Shown here piece after piece: positions 44,604 through 54,415 of a stretch of DNA of 64,000 nt. Origin of the DNA: a bacterium (lineage in GTDB: Bacteria > Zhuqueibacterota > Zhuqueibacteria > Residuimicrobiales > Residuimicrobiaceae). Position numbers and translations under genes: made by a program. Position 1 is the first letter of the stretch. The number at the start of each line of letters is the position of its first letter. The notes beneath the pieces are model-generated. The model was not told the DNA's origin. It saw nothing but the letters and a program-made list of their open reading frames with translations, and ran no database searches. Location of the stretch: contig JAKQNR010000022.1 in assembly GCA_029565685.1 (NCBI GenBank), positions 62,001 to 126,000 of the forward strand. Direction: 5' to 3'.

Positions 44604-47600
44604 TTATTTCAGCAGCAGCATGCGGCGCGTCTGCTGAAACGCTCCGCTTTCCATGCGCAGCCAATAGAGGCCGCTGCCAACCGGTTGACCATCCTCTCGA
44701 GTTCCGTCCCAGGTCAGCGAATATTGTCCCATCGAACAGCTGCGGTTCACCAATTCCTTTACCGGCCGGCCCAGCATATCATAGACGCAAATGGACACAG
44801 GCGAGGTGGTCGGAACGCTGAAGGCGATCCGCGTGGAATGATTGAACGGATTCGGGTAATTGGCTTCGAGGTTGAACGACAGCGGCAGTCGCTGGACGGT
44901 CAACGGAAAAGCAGCGGCCATGGCCACGGCCAGGGGGTCTCCGTCGGCTTGACGCAGATCAGCCGTCGCAGTCTGCAATTCGCCCGCAGCGTCCGCCAGG
45001 GGGGCGAGCTGCAATTCGATCAGGGAACCGGTTCCGCACCAGGCCGGCGATTCCCCGGCTTCTGCCAAACGCGAGAAGGCGATGTCGATTTCTCCATGCT
45101 GGTCGTCGCGGTCCACCAGCCAGGCGGAAGCGCCTGTCATCAGCTCGCCTGGTTGGATGTCGATGATGCGCCAGGCGGCTGCGGGAACGCGCAGCACGAT
45201 ATGTCCCATGGATAGGTGCTCCATACCCTGCGCTATCAGCGCATATCGCTGCACCTCTGGATTGCCGGAGGGCTGCAAGCGCCAATCCAAGCGGGCGGCG
45301 GCCGTTTTCGCCATCGCCGGCGTTGCCGGTGATTTTTTCAGGGTGGAATGAAACCAGTTCCACATGCGGGTAAAGACGAACAGATCTTCAAAATTGACCT
45401 GATGGTCATGCGTCACGGTCAGAAAAGGCGGTGTGCCGTCCGCTGGGCCGATGTCCCCGGTTGCCGTGTTGTTCGGTTTCCAATAGGTAGACAGCAGAGC
45501 GAAATCACGAGTGTCGATGTCCAGATCCTTGTCGAAATCGCCCAGCAGGCTTGAGGTTCCGCCTGCGCTGATGGGATGAAGCGTGGCAGCGGCTGTGACC
45601 ACAGGGATCGCTGTGTTGTTCAGTTTTCTAAATACCTGGTCGGTCGACGAGATCGAGATGGCGCTGCCGCAATCCGGAACGCGCACTTGAAAAGTTACGG
45701 TGCACAATACGCCGCTGCCGCTGGCGCCGACGCCGGCGGTGTTCAGCCGTGTCGCGCTGATGTCGATGCGTGAGTTGCCCGCCTCGACCGTGGAGACAAA
45801 GGTGGTCTGCGATCCCCCTTGGTTGAGAAAATCACCTTCTTTGACCTGCACGGGTTCGATTTTCGCGGGATCATATTGCAGATAAAAATGCACCAGACCC
45901 AGGTCGACGATGTTTCGTACCTCCACGGCCAGCTCAAACGTATAGTTTGTTTTACCGATCACATTCGCAGGAGTGAGGAGTACCTTTGACGATCCGACGA
46001 CAAACACCCTTTCGCTGGTGTAGGACTTGTCGTCCACCTTCACAGTCAGATTCAGCGTGCGTACATCGTCGTCCGGAGTGCGGTCGCTGGTCGCATAGGT
46101 GACGACGGTTTGACTGGCCAGTAAGCGGCCGATGCGGCAAAAGTATTCCGCTAGTCTGTCGTCGTTCAGTTCAAGAAACAGACCCTCCGCTTCTTGCGCC
46201 AGGGTATGAAAATCAGGCTGATCCGGTGCGATGACGATGGGGATGATGTCGTCGAAATAAAGCCCATGAGCCGCAGTGATGGTGGTAAGCGTCGTGCTGC
46301 CGGCGCCGGAAATCCCCTGTTGATAATAGGGCTTGTCGGTAAGCAGAACCGCCATGCGGACGGCATTGGCCCTAAAATCGATCTCCAGGACTTTGGCCAG
46401 ACCATTCAGGGCGTTGGCTTTGCCGTCGCTGCTAATCCGCGGGGTGATTCCCTCGATCTGGGCTTGGATCTCAGCAAAGTCGTTGCTGAAACCGGTCGCC
46501 ATTTCCACATCCCCGGCAAAGGCGACCAGGGCATAACGGCTGTCGATGCCCACCGTCGGATCCTGAACCCAGTCATCGATGCAGCGGGCCCATGCGGCCA
46601 ATTTCTCTTTCCGGTTCGAGGCCAACGTGGCATCCACTACGAAAACGATGTCCACTTTGCCGCCCATTCCTGGGCCGGCTTTTTCAACGCGGCTGGCGGT
46701 CTGCGTTGATCCATCCTCTGATAGAGTGATCTGAGCAGGGCTGATGTTTACGATGGGCGTGTTGTCGCTTAAATCGATGGCGGAGATCCAGCAGGAAAGG
46801 GTGGGAAAATTTTCCGTGTCCACGACATTGACGCGCACGCCGATGCCGTCCTTTGCATCAGACTCTTTGCGTATGGTCAGGGTGAGACGGGCGTCGGGAA
46901 AACCACTGGCGGATGCGGTGATCACCGCGGTGCTGCCTTCGACGGCGGCAGGGGCGGCGTTGACCATGACGACCCCGCTGGTCTGTCCGGCTTTGATGAT
47001 CAGGCTAGCGGCCACGGTAAATGTGGATGGATTGGAGTTGGAAAGCTGCACGGTCAGATCGTTGGACAGAGCCTGGCTTAGCTTAACGGTCACCGGCCCG
47101 CTGCCGCCCGGCGCCAGGGTCCAGCTCGAGGTGGTCAACAACAGACGCTTGACAGGTTCGTTGCTGATCTCGATGATTCCCCGATAGTCCGAAGAGTGAT
47201 GGTTGGTCTGATAGGCAAACGTGATGTTCTGTCCGATCAGCGCGGTCCAGTCGCCGCTCCAAGATGGGGGTGCGGTCGCATAATGCCAGTCACCGGAGGC
47301 CCAGTCGGCCACCTGGATATAGCCGTTGCCGTCCGATCCGCCGGAATCCATCCAACTCAACGTGCCGTCGCCTTCCGCCACCCATTCCTCTTCGCCGCTG
47401 CGAAAATCGCTGAAAAAGCGATCGCCGATACGCACCACGTCGAGTTTGCCGACATCAGCGCCGTCGTACATTTCGGTGCGAAAGCGCACTTTGCTGACTG
47501 AAGACAGAACACCGGCAAAAGTGGCATCGTCGATGCCAAAGGCAGCTGCCGTGAGGGGAACGGTAAAGCTCTGCCAGACCGAGAGCTGAGCAGGGGGGCC

Positions 47601-49637
47601 CCAGGCGGCCGAAATGGTCTGCAGCGTTGCCGGGGTTTTCGTCTCATTGATCGAGTAGGAATCATGAACGCCGTAGGTCATGATCTTTAGATAGTATTTA
47701 CCCGCTGCTGCGCCGGAGACGTTCATCTCATATCCCGCGCCCCAGGTGTCACTTCCGTTATGAACCACAGATACAGCGTCGGCGCCGTACAGCTGCATGC
47801 GCAGGTTGGCTGAGCCGGCCTGAGTGAGTTTGATCTTCAGGTCCGTCGCGGACGTCAGGGTGAAATGCCACCAGTCGACAACGTCCTTAGCCAGGCTGTC
47901 TCTGAAACCGTCGTAACCAAGATGGCCATCGGTCTGCGCGGTCAGGGACAGCGCCACAGCGGCGGCGGCTGTGTCGTTCGGCTCCGCATCGGATTTGCCG
48001 GGTGCAGGGACAAAGGAGCTGTGCAAAGTATAGGGAGTGTAATTCCAGGCATATTTGTATACGCGGACAAAATAGGCGCCGTTGCGCAGGTTTTCGATGG
48101 TCAGTCGAGTGGTGTCGCCCCAGGTATCGGCGCGCATGATTTCGGTGTTGCCGTCGGGCTTGCAGAGAGCGAGTTGCAGATTGACCGGCTCGATCTGCGT
48201 GATGGTTACGGTTAAAGCGCCATCCTCCGTTGTGCTGACCTGCCACCAATCAGCCTGGTCCGCCGGATTGGACGGCCGGCGGCCGTCATAACCGACGTGG
48301 CCGGTTACAGAACCATTGAGCGGCAAAATTTTTGCATTAGCAAAAGCGTCGTTGGGTTCGGGATCGTCGGCGAGTGCGGCGACGGCGTATTGCGTCTGCA
48401 AGGAAAAGGCGATATTGCTGCTCGGATCATAGTATCCATACAGGGAGATAAAATAGGTATCGGGTTTGAGACCGTTGACGCTCAGAGTGAATGGGCTGCC
48501 CCAACTGTCGCCTCGTACGATCTCTTTTTTTTCCGGAGTGCAGATCATGAGCTGAATATTGGCGCCGCTGCCCGGGGTCAGGGTGACGGTCAGGTTGCCA
48601 TCCACGCTCACCGGAACGGCATAATACACATTTGTTCTGCCCGGCAACGTTCCGTTGTAGATCGTGTTCGGCGTCACCACGGCGGCGGCTGCATCGCCGC
48701 TGAGTGCAATCGGCAGCAGCACATCGTCCCAGCCGGCCGCCCAGGCCTTCCTGGGAGACAGCATCACCACATCCATAAAGCCCTTGTCGGCTCCCAGACT
48801 GTGACTGATGCCTTGCCAGTTCGATCCGCCGTCTTGCGTGTGAAAAATATGCCCGGTGGCGCTGACGACAATGCCGTTCTGCGTATCGCAAAAATGGATG
48901 CCGGTGAGAATATCGTTGTCAATTTTTTTGGCGCGCCAGGTTTCTCCGGCATCTGTCGTCGAAAGCACCTCGCCGCCGTAGGTGGCCGCCCATCCATGAT
49001 CGATATCGGCAAAATGCACTGCCGCGATATCGGAATCCACTCCACTATCCTTGCGCCACCACTCCTTGCCATAGTTGTAGGTCTTGTAGATGATGCCCTG
49101 AGTACACACCGCCCAGCCATAGTTGCCGATCATGTGTACGTCTAAAAAATGGACGCCCGATTCGCTGTGCCCGGATTCCCACACTCGGCTGCCGGATGCC
49201 GGGCCGGTGGAGTAGAGCAGTTTGCCATCGGCCTTGGCGATCACATACACCGGCGTCTTGGTTTCGGCATGCTGGGTGACGGAAACCGCTTCAGCCTGAT
49301 GCAGTCCGCTGCCGCTGACTTCGGCGTTCAGCCAGTTTTTTCCGCCGTCAATCGTCTCGGCGGTCAGATAATAGGAATCGCTGCTATAGGAAGAGCTGCC
49401 CACGGCGATGGCGTTCTGCGCGCTGAGGCTAAAGATGTCATAAAAGGTGTGTTCTTTCTTTGTCGACACCTCTTGCCAGGATTTACCGCCGTCCGTGCTG
49501 CGCTTGATCAGGCCGCCGTTGCCCGCGACCCATATGTTCAGCGAATCAGAGGCATGGATGGCGTTATAATTCGCCGCCGGTGCAGCGGCATACAAGACGA
49601 GGAGGATGAGCAATGGGAGTATCATGTTCTTATTCAT
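44604..49637 (-). CDS. Giant secreted multidomain protein (BNR, PPC, VWA, cohesin, dockerin-like, sorting domain)
   Basis: 1,677 residues. Order: signal peptide (1-22); BNR/YCF48-like propeller repeats (about 25-310, e.g. KRSTDGGKSW, FHTQDGGSNW); three PPC-type beta domains (about 320-670, with EPNDAFANAK and EPNDTAAAA); beta-sandwich regions; a VWA-like domain (VDIVFVVDATLASNRKEK, MIDAS imperfect: DxTxA); a cohesin-like domain (VEVRNIVDLGLVHFYLQYDP); a dockerin-like double repeat (GDFDKDLDIDTRDFALLSTY and HDHQVNFEDLFVF); and a C-terminal sorting domain (NYPNPFNHSTRIAFSVP). Probably cell-surface or secreted by a type IX-like route. AGAGGT precedes ATG. Confidence 0.88.
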   Translation of the reverse strand: MNKNMILPLLILLVLYAAAPAANYNAIHASDSLNIWVAGNGGLIKRSTDGGKSWQEVSTKKEHTFYDIFSLSAQNAIAVGSSSYSSDSYYLTAETIDGGKNWLNAEVSGSGLHQAEAVSVTQHAETKTPVYVIAKADGKLLYSTGPASGSRVWESGHSESGVHFLDVHMIGNYGWAVCTQGIIYKTYNYGKEWWRKDSGVDSDIAAVHFADIDHGWAATYGGEVLSTTDAGETWRAKKIDNDILTGIHFCDTQNGIVVSATGHIFHTQDGGSNWQGISHSLGADKGFMDVVMLSPRKAWAAGWDDVLLPIALSGDAAAAVVTPNTIYNGTLPGRTNVYYAVPVSVDGNLTVTLTPGSGANIQLMICTPEKKEIVRGDSWGSPFTLSVNGLKPDTYFISLYGYYDPSSNIAFSLQTQYAVAALADDPEPNDAFANAKILPLNGSVTGHVGYDGRRPSNPADQADWWQVSTTEDGALTVTITQIEPVNLQLALCKPDGNTEIMRADTWGDTTRLTIENLRNGAYFVRVYKYAWNYTPYTLHSSFVPAPGKSDAEPNDTAAAAVALSLTAQTDGHLGYDGFRDSLAKDVVDWWHFTLTSATDLKIKLTQAGSANLRMQLYGADAVSVVHNGSDTWGAGYEMNVSGAAAGKYYLKIMTYGVHDSYSINETKTPATLQTISAAWGPPAQLSVWQSFTVPLTAAAFGIDDATFAGVLSSVSKVRFRTEMYDGADVGKLDVVRIGDRFFSDFRSGEEEWVAEGDGTLSWMDSGGSDGNGYIQVADWASGDWHYATAPPSWSGDWTALIGQNITFAYQTNHHSSDYRGIIEISNEPVKRLLLTTSSWTLAPGGSGPVTVKLSQALSNDLTVQLSNSNPSTFTVAASLIIKAGQTSGVVMVNAAPAAVEGSTAVITASASGFPDARLTLTIRKESDAKDGIGVRVNVVDTENFPTLSCWISAIDLSDNTPIVNISPAQITLSEDGSTQTASRVEKAGPGMGGKVDIVFVVDATLASNRKEKLAAWARCIDDWVQDPTVGIDSRYALVAFAGDVEMATGFSNDFAEIQAQIEGITPRISSDGKANALNGLAKVLEIDFRANAVRMAVLLTDKPYYQQGISGAGSTTLTTITAAHGLYFDDIIPIVIAPDQPDFHTLAQEAEGLFLELNDDRLAEYFCRIGRLLASQTVVTYATSDRTPDDDVRTLNLTVKVDDKSYTSERVFVVGSSKVLLTPANVIGKTNYTFELAVEVRNIVDLGLVHFYLQYDPAKIEPVQVKEGDFLNQGGSQTTFVSTVEAGNSRIDISATRLNTAGVGASGSGVLCTVTFQVRVPDCGSAISISSTDQVFRKLNNTAIPVVTAAATLHPISAGGTSSLLGDFDKDLDIDTRDFALLSTYWKPNNTATGDIGPADGTPPFLTVTHDHQVNFEDLFVFTRMWNWFHSTLKKSPATPAMAKTAAARLDWRLQPSGNPEVQRYALIAQGMEHLSMGHIVLRVPAAAWRIIDIQPGELMTGASAWLVDRDDQHGEIDIAFSRLAEAGESPAWCGTGSLIELQLAPLADAAGELQTATADLRQADGDPLAVAMAAAFPLTVQRLPLSFNLEANYPNPFNHSTRIAFSVPTTSPVSICVYDMLGRPVKELVNRSCSMGQYSLTWDGTREDGQPVGSGLYWLRMESGAFQQTRRMLLLK

Positions 49638-49688
49638 CAGCAGACCTCTGAATTGGATGAGCCATTCTTTCAGCAGAGTGAGAAAAAG

Positions 49689-50513
49689 TCAGGGCGCCGC
49701 CTGTATCGTCACCGCGCAGGCCAGCGCCAGCGATTTGATGGCGATCGCCTGGTTGTCATACAGACCCAGATCCGCGTCGGTTTCCTTGTCAAGGTGCAGT
49801 TGAATGACAGTCGATCCGCTTTTAAGCGGCTCAAATCTCATGCGCGCAACCGTTCCGTCTCCGCTGACCGCCTTGGCAGCCGGAAACACGCCGAGCACCA
49901 CGTCGATGCGGCCAAGCGTGTTGTCGCGATGGAACTGCATCTGGGTGATGCTGCCGCCATTGCTGGTCAGAAAAGCGTTTTCCCTGCCCAGCTCCGTAAC
50001 CTTCAGGTACGTGGGATCGAAGGTGATGCGCGCGCCAAAGGCGGCCAGCTTTTGCACCTGCCGCGCGGCCAGATACAGAGTGAATGATGAGTCGGCGGCG
50101 ACCGTCACCCTGGGAGGGGAGAGAATGACCGTGGAACGCAAATAGGCTAATTCGATTTTTACTTTGATCGCTTCGCCCTTTTTCAGGTCCACCGTGGTCG
50201 AACCGCGCAGCACCAGATCGTCCTGCTGATAACCCAGCGCAGTGAAGGTGCGGTTTTCACCGGCCGGAACTTTGATGACGCCGCTGGCATAGCCGCCGCT
50301 TATCGTCAGGTCTGTGCGCAGTGAGTCCATGTCCTCGCCGCAGACCTCCAGCACCATGCGGGAAAGGCTGGAGGCGGAGACGCCGGCGGCCGATAAATTG
50401 ACGGCGGTCTGTACAGAGATCATGTCCATGGCCTGGGGAGCTGTTGGGTTGAGGGAATGACAACCCAGACTAGTCAGGAGAAGCAGTGCGAGGATCAGCG
50501 CGTGCTTTTGCAT
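49689..50513 (-). CDS. Lipoprotein with cohesin-like domain
   Basis: 274 residues with lipobox LTSLGC (Cys about 18). The N-terminal half has a carboxypeptidase-regulatory-like beta domain (VPAGENRTFTALGYQ); residues about 140-265 form a cohesin-like sandwich (FGARITFDPTYLKVTELGRE, TVARMRFEPLKSGSTVIQLH). It sits directly upstream of the giant protein gene, 51 bases apart, so it could anchor the giant protein's dockerin-like module to the outer membrane (inference). GAGG precedes the ATG. Confidence 0.83.
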   Translation of the reverse strand: MQKHALILALLLLTSLGCHSLNPTAPQAMDMISVQTAVNLSAAGVSASSLSRMVLEVCGEDMDSLRTDLTISGGYASGVIKVPAGENRTFTALGYQQDDLVLRGSTTVDLKKGEAIKVKIELAYLRSTVILSPPRVTVAADSSFTLYLAARQVQKLAAFGARITFDPTYLKVTELGRENAFLTSNGGSITQMQFHRDNTLGRIDVVLGVFPAAKAVSGDGTVARMRFEPLKSGSTVIQLHLDKETDADLGLYDNQAIAIKSLALACAVTIQAAP

Positions 50514-50544
50514 AAGATGGCCTCGTTGGTGAGATCAGTGGTCT

Positions 50545-51384
50545 TTAATTCCATTCGACCGTGATATCGACGTTCGACTCTTTGGATGAATTTTTGTCTT
50601 TATTATTGAGGAGAAAATAGGCGCCTCCAGCCGTCAGCGCAACCGCCAGCCAGAACCCGGTTTTCTTGTAAAGGGGTTTGCCCGCCGCTTGCGGTGCAGT
50701 GGCTGCGGATTTGGCTGAAGGCTTGGCTAATGTCTTGGCTGAAGCCTTGGTTGAAGTCTTGGCGCCGCGTTGCATGGCCGCGATCTCTTCATCGGTCACC
50801 AGGCGAACCGAGGTCCAATCACTCTCAGCCACTCGGCCGTCGACATCCGTCACCTGAATCTGATAAGCAAGGCTTTGGCCGGAGGTGATCTGGCTGGGGA
50901 TCGCTACGCCATAGCGCCGGCCGGTGGAGAGAATTTTAACCGCGGTCTGCGGTATGTACCCATAAGCCCCGTCCGCACTATGGACGCGATAATACCCATT
51001 GCGATCTCCGCTCACGTCCAGAACCGTGCCGTAAGCCGCCACCCGCGTTTGCCGGCTGCCGCTGCTGGCCTGGCTGAGTAACGGGATCCGGTCCTTGGTC
51101 ACCCGCACCTGCAGCGGAACAGCGGCCGGCTGCGGCAATGCCGGCAATTTCCCTTTGATGGTGCGGCCGTCGTGCTTGAGATAGAGATAGACGGATTGAA
51201 TGGCGGCCTCGCCGCCGATGTGCGCCACGATATTCAGCGGTTGTCCTTTTTTTGCCAGCTTGACAGGACGATGAGAAAGAATGGGTGAAGCTGCGAGTGC
51301 GGAAAGAGGAGTCAGTAGGAGGTAAACAACGATCGTGCAGGTAGAGAAAAAACGAACGGCGTCGGAATGGAAACACTTTCTCAT
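50545..51384 (-). CDS. Secreted SH3-like protein with C-terminal membrane anchor
   Basis: 279 residues from ATG 51384 (GAGG seven bases upstream). Signal segment FFSTCTIVVYLLLTPLSALA, then a beta domain (PVKLAKKGQPLNIVAHIGG) and a bacterial SH3-like segment (GTVLDVSGDRNGYYRVHS, GAYGYIPQTAVKIL). A Lys/Ala/Ser/Thr linker with repeated AKTSTKASAKTLAKPSAKS precedes a membrane helix (FWLAVALTAGGAYFLL) and a short charged tail. It could tether to peptidoglycan or protein partners; the operon continues into the cohesin lipoprotein gene 31 bases on. Confidence 0.8.
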   Translation of the reverse strand: MRKCFHSDAVRFFSTCTIVVYLLLTPLSALAASPILSHRPVKLAKKGQPLNIVAHIGGEAAIQSVYLYLKHDGRTIKGKLPALPQPAAVPLQVRVTKDRIPLLSQASSGSRQTRVAAYGTVLDVSGDRNGYYRVHSADGAYGYIPQTAVKILSTGRRYGVAIPSQITSGQSLAYQIQVTDVDGRVAESDWTSVRLVTDEEIAAMQRGAKTSTKASAKTLAKPSAKSAATAPQAAGKPLYKKTGFWLAVALTAGGAYFLLNNKDKNSSKESNVDITVEWN

Positions 51385-51995
51385 GGAGTGCCTCTTTTTC
51401 TGAGTGCAAATGCCATAACGCTGTCCTATCATTAAGAGATTCGTTAGCCGTTTGGTGTTTACACAGAGTAAATCTCTATTATGTCATAAATACTGAAATC
51501 AACCGCTTTTGCGTAAAATCAGGTTGCATTTCACTTTTGTCCAAAACAGTCTTCAAGAAATCATCTGAGCAGCGTTTTCAATATCCGCTTATTTTTTTCT
51601 ACCTATTAGAGTGTTAATAATTTTCTCTGCCATTCAGACCTTGAGGCTTTTTACCACGAAGGAGAGATCTCTTTGCCGACGCCCCTGGCTTGAGCGTTGA
51701 AATCCGCTTTATGCTGAAACGGCTGTCATGCCGTTTCGAGTCCATCCTCGCTTGAAAGGGACCGTTGTTTTATTTTGACTTTGCCCCACATTTGATTATA
51801 TTAAAGTGGCATAAAGGCATCGAGCATGCGCTGGACGTCGCCCGCACTGGGATCTCTTGTTTGCCGCGCTCTTTTTCGGACATCGCACGCGGGCTGCGAC
51901 TGAATTGGAAAGCGGACTCGACCATTGGGTCTTTCTGTGACCCAGCCGCCAATAGGCCGGCGCCATGGGGGCGGCTCTTAACAGGAGGCTGTATC
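51385..51995. other. Intergenic region between the surface operon and the AKR gene
   Basis: About 610 bases. AT-rich from 51440 to 51640, likely promoters for the minus-strand operon. GAAACGG (51716-51722) and CCGTTTC (51731-51737) form a 7-bp inverted repeat. The segment TTTACCACGAAGGAGAG (51650-51666) resembles words in the next spacer. The frame ahead of the AKR gene is open from 51765, but without family sequence. Confidence 0.5.
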
Positions 51996-52976
51996 ATGCA
52001 ATACAGAACATTGGGCCATACCGGAGTAAAACTGCCGGCCATGGGATTGGGGTGCATGGGCATGAGCCATGCCTATGAGGGTCGTGACGACGAGGAATCT
52101 CTGGCGACGCTGGAGCGAGCCATTGAATTGGGCGTCACTTTTTGGGATACCGCTGACTTTTACGGCAACGGCGAAAACGAACGGCTGCTCGCCGGAATGC
52201 TGCGCCACCGACGGCACGACCTGTTTATCGCCACCAAGTTCGGGTTCAAACCGACCCCTGAAAACCCTTTCAGCGTCGACGCCTCGCCTGCGCATATGCG
52301 GATCGCTGTGGAGGCGAGTTTGCGCCGGCTTGGAATCGAAACCATCGATCTGTATTACGCCCATCGCGTCGATCCGCAAATTCCGGTGGAGGAGACGGTG
52401 GGCGCCATGAGAGAACTGGTGAAAGAGGGCAAGGTGCGTTACCTCGGCCTGTCCGAAGCCTCGGCCGAGGCCCTGCGCAGAGCTTACGCCGTGCATCCCA
52501 TTGCCGCTCTGCAAAGCGAATATTCTCTGTTGACGCGGGATGTGGAAAAAGAGATTCTGCCGTTGTGCCGCAAATTGTCCATCGCTTTCATTCCGTTCAG
52601 TCCGCTGTCCCGAGGCCTGCTCACTCGGACGGTCGACGGCGCCAGGCTCGGCGATAGAGACTTTCGTAAAACCCTGCCCCGTTTTTCCGGCCGACACTGG
52701 GAGAACAACCGGCAATTGGCCGATGCCTTCGCTGAACTGGCACTTGCCAAAGGCTGCACCCCGGCACAGTTGGGGCTGGCCTGGGTGCTGGCTCAGGGCG
52801 ACGATATCATTCCCATTCCGGGAACTCGGAAAAGAAAACATCTGGAAGAAAATGTCGCCGCTTTGGATGTGGCGCTCACGGAGAAGGATTTCTCCGCCAT
52901 CGAGGCTGTGCTGGCGCGTTTCCCCGACATCGGGCCGCGCTATGGCGGTACGATGGCCAAGCTGGCGGCAAAATAG
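51996..52976 (+). CDS. Aldo/keto reductase
   Basis: 326-residue NADPH-dependent reductase. The start at ATG 51996 (AGGAGG at 51983-51988) gives the normal N-terminus MQYRTLGHTGVKLPAMGLGC. Catalytic Asp and Tyr are in WDTADFYGNGENE, Lys in FIATKFG and His in YYAHRVDPQIP; the C-terminal IPIPGTRKRKHLEENVAA binds NADPH. It resembles the YakC/AKR13 group that acts on aldehydes. Flanked by long non-coding spacers, so probably a single-gene unit. Confidence 0.94.
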   Translation: MQYRTLGHTGVKLPAMGLGCMGMSHAYEGRDDEESLATLERAIELGVTFWDTADFYGNGENERLLAGMLRHRRHDLFIATKFGFKPTPENPFSVDASPAHMRIAVEASLRRLGIETIDLYYAHRVDPQIPVEETVGAMRELVKEGKVRYLGLSEASAEALRRAYAVHPIAALQSEYSLLTRDVEKEILPLCRKLSIAFIPFSPLSRGLLTRTVDGARLGDRDFRKTLPRFSGRHWENNRQLADAFAELALAKGCTPAQLGLAWVLAQGDDIIPIPGTRKRKHLEENVAALDVALTEKDFSAIEAVLARFPDIGPRYGGTMAKLAAK

Positions 52977-53302
52977 ATGTGCGGTTTTAAAAATTTTATA
53001 ATATCTATTTGAAGAATTTATCACCGCGAAATTCACAAAGCACGAAGGAAAACATTCGCACAATTCTTTTAAATGGAAAAATTTATTAAAGCCTTCTTCT
53101 TTTTCTTCTTCGTGCGCTTCTAGCTCTTTGTGGTAAAATAAAGCTTTTAATTCTTGGAAAAATAAAGCTTTTATTTCGTAATAAAATAAAGCTTTTAATT
53201 GTAAAAATCGACCTTCGTTCCATTTCGCGATACGCTCAGATGTCCACTATCGAACCGAGCGTAATTCGCTGCCGCAGCGGTTCAGAATAAAAGAGGTTGG
53301 CC
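52977..53302. other. AT-rich spacer with repeats
   Basis: No gene. CACAAAG (53034-53040) and CACGAAG (53041-53047) recur inverted as CTTCGTG (53108-53114) and CTTTGTG (53126-53132). Words of this kind are scattered in many environmental bacterial genomes and may be remnants of mobile repeats. Confidence 0.5.
53135..53200 (+). repeat. Three tandem copies of an AAAATAAAGCTTTTAATT word
   Basis: Copies at 53135-53152, about 53158-53176 (last bases differ) and 53183-53200, period 23-25 bases. Each holds a HindIII-like AAGCTTTT core with partial dyad symmetry. It lies about 100 bases upstream of the YciI-like gene, which could be an operator array or a slipped repeat. Confidence 0.7.
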
Positions 53303-53602
53303 ATGCACTATCTGCTCTTTTATGATCTGGCTCCGGATTATTTGACCCGTCGACAAGAGTACCGGCGCGAGCATCTGGCGCTGACCTGGAAATCGCATGC
53401 AGCCGGCGAGCTGATCCTCGGCGGCGCGTTAGCCGATCCGGTGGACCAGGCGGTGCTGCTGTTTCAGGTTGAATCCACAGAGGCGATCAACCGCTTCATT
53501 GAAGCTGATCCCTATGTCAAGAATGGCCTGGTGAAAAATTGGACCATTAGGCAATGGACCACGGTGGTGGGCGAAGGGGCCAGCGCTCCGGTCAAGCCGT
53601 AA
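53303..53602 (+). CDS. YciI-like protein
   Basis: 99 residues from ATG 53303 (AGAGG upstream). Ferredoxin-like alpha/beta fold of the YCII family: YDLAPDYLTRRQEYRREHL, AAGELILGGAL, FIEADPYVKNGLVKNWTIRQW. The His in REHL and Asp in EADPY are the conserved pair. Members are small cytoplasmic proteins with poorly known enzymatic roles, often near transport or stress genes. Confidence 0.88.
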   Translation: MHYLLFYDLAPDYLTRRQEYRREHLALTWKSHAAGELILGGALADPVDQAVLLFQVESTEAINRFIEADPYVKNGLVKNWTIRQWTTVVGEGASAPVKP

Positions 53603-53668
53603 TCGTTCCGGCGCCGACCCTCTGGGGATCAAGCGGAGAGGCCTGGGCCGGTCGTTTTGATCCATGGT

Positions 53669-54415
53669 TCATTCAAACCGATAATCTGAATAGGTTTCCT
53701 CCACCTCGAGCCTGACCTTTTTTACCAGGATGCCGGCGTAGATGCGCATCCAGGTGTGAGTGAGGATCAGCCGGTCGCCGGGCAGTACGTCGAAGGACAT
53801 GCGCATGTGCAGCTCTTTGACAAACTTGGGATTTTTCGACGGCCGAATGTCGATCATGCGAACATCGCGGGTTTGCGGATCGATATAGTACAAGCCTTCG
53901 AACCGTTCTTCTTCTTGATCGATGGTTTTAGCGCGAATGCACAGCAGCCGGCGGTTCTCCATCGTAGTATCGGCTAAAAGCACGAACCGGTAAAAGGGAC
54001 GCTTGTCGACCGCAAAGGGCAGCAATTCCTCAAGCTCGAATTTTTTTTCCCTTGACTGCTGTGAATCCTTGCTGTTTTCCGCAGCTTTTTCCCTTGCTTT
54101 GGCCGCCTCGGCGGCCGCTGTCTGGGTGATGTCTTTTTCAACGCCGTCCTTGATCTCTGTGGCGCGAATGATTTCCTGTCGACTGCGGCCTTCCTGAGTG
54201 TAAATCTTTTTCTCTGTGCGCACCACTTTTTCCGGTTGCCACGCTTTGTCCATAAAGCGGGAGAAGGAGAGCACCGCCATGCTAAAGTTTTTATAATCCG
54301 CGTAGCTGCGGCTGCGTTGATCGATTTGGGCCAGCAGGGAGTCCAGTTCAATCCGGCTGAACAGAGGGCAGGCGGAAACCGCGAGCAAAACAGCGAGGCA
54401 AAGACCTCTTTTCAT
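53669..54415 (-). CDS. Periplasmic LolA/outer-membrane-lipoprotein-sorting-like protein
   Basis: 248 residues with a signal peptide (LCLAVLLAVSACPLFS; a lipobox is not convincing). N-terminal helix and strand pattern, a charged Ala/Lys/Glu coiled segment (about 95-125) and a C-terminal run of strands (RFEGLYYIDPQTRDVRMIDI, MRMSFDVLPGDRLILTHTW) resemble the LolA/LolB-like or DUF4292-type half-barrel that carries lipids or lipoproteins. The family call is tentative. Confidence 0.68.
   Translation of the reverse strand: MKRGLCLAVLLAVSACPLFSRIELDSLLAQIDQRSRSYADYKNFSMAVLSFSRFMDKAWQPEKVVRTEKKIYTQEGRSRQEIIRATEIKDGVEKDITQTAAAEAAKAREKAAENSKDSQQSREKKFELEELLPFAVDKRPFYRFVLLADTTMENRRLLCIRAKTIDQEEERFEGLYYIDPQTRDVRMIDIRPSKNPKFVKELHMRMSFDVLPGDRLILTHTWMRIYAGILVKKVRLEVEETYSDYRFE

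Noticed and set aside
51765..51995. 77-residue N-terminal extension of the aldo/keto reductase
   Set aside because: No family similarity; strong AGGAGG precedes ATG 51996.
53135..53200. CRISPR-like array
   Set aside because: Units are only 23-25 bases apart with short, non-unique spacers, and no cas gene is present.
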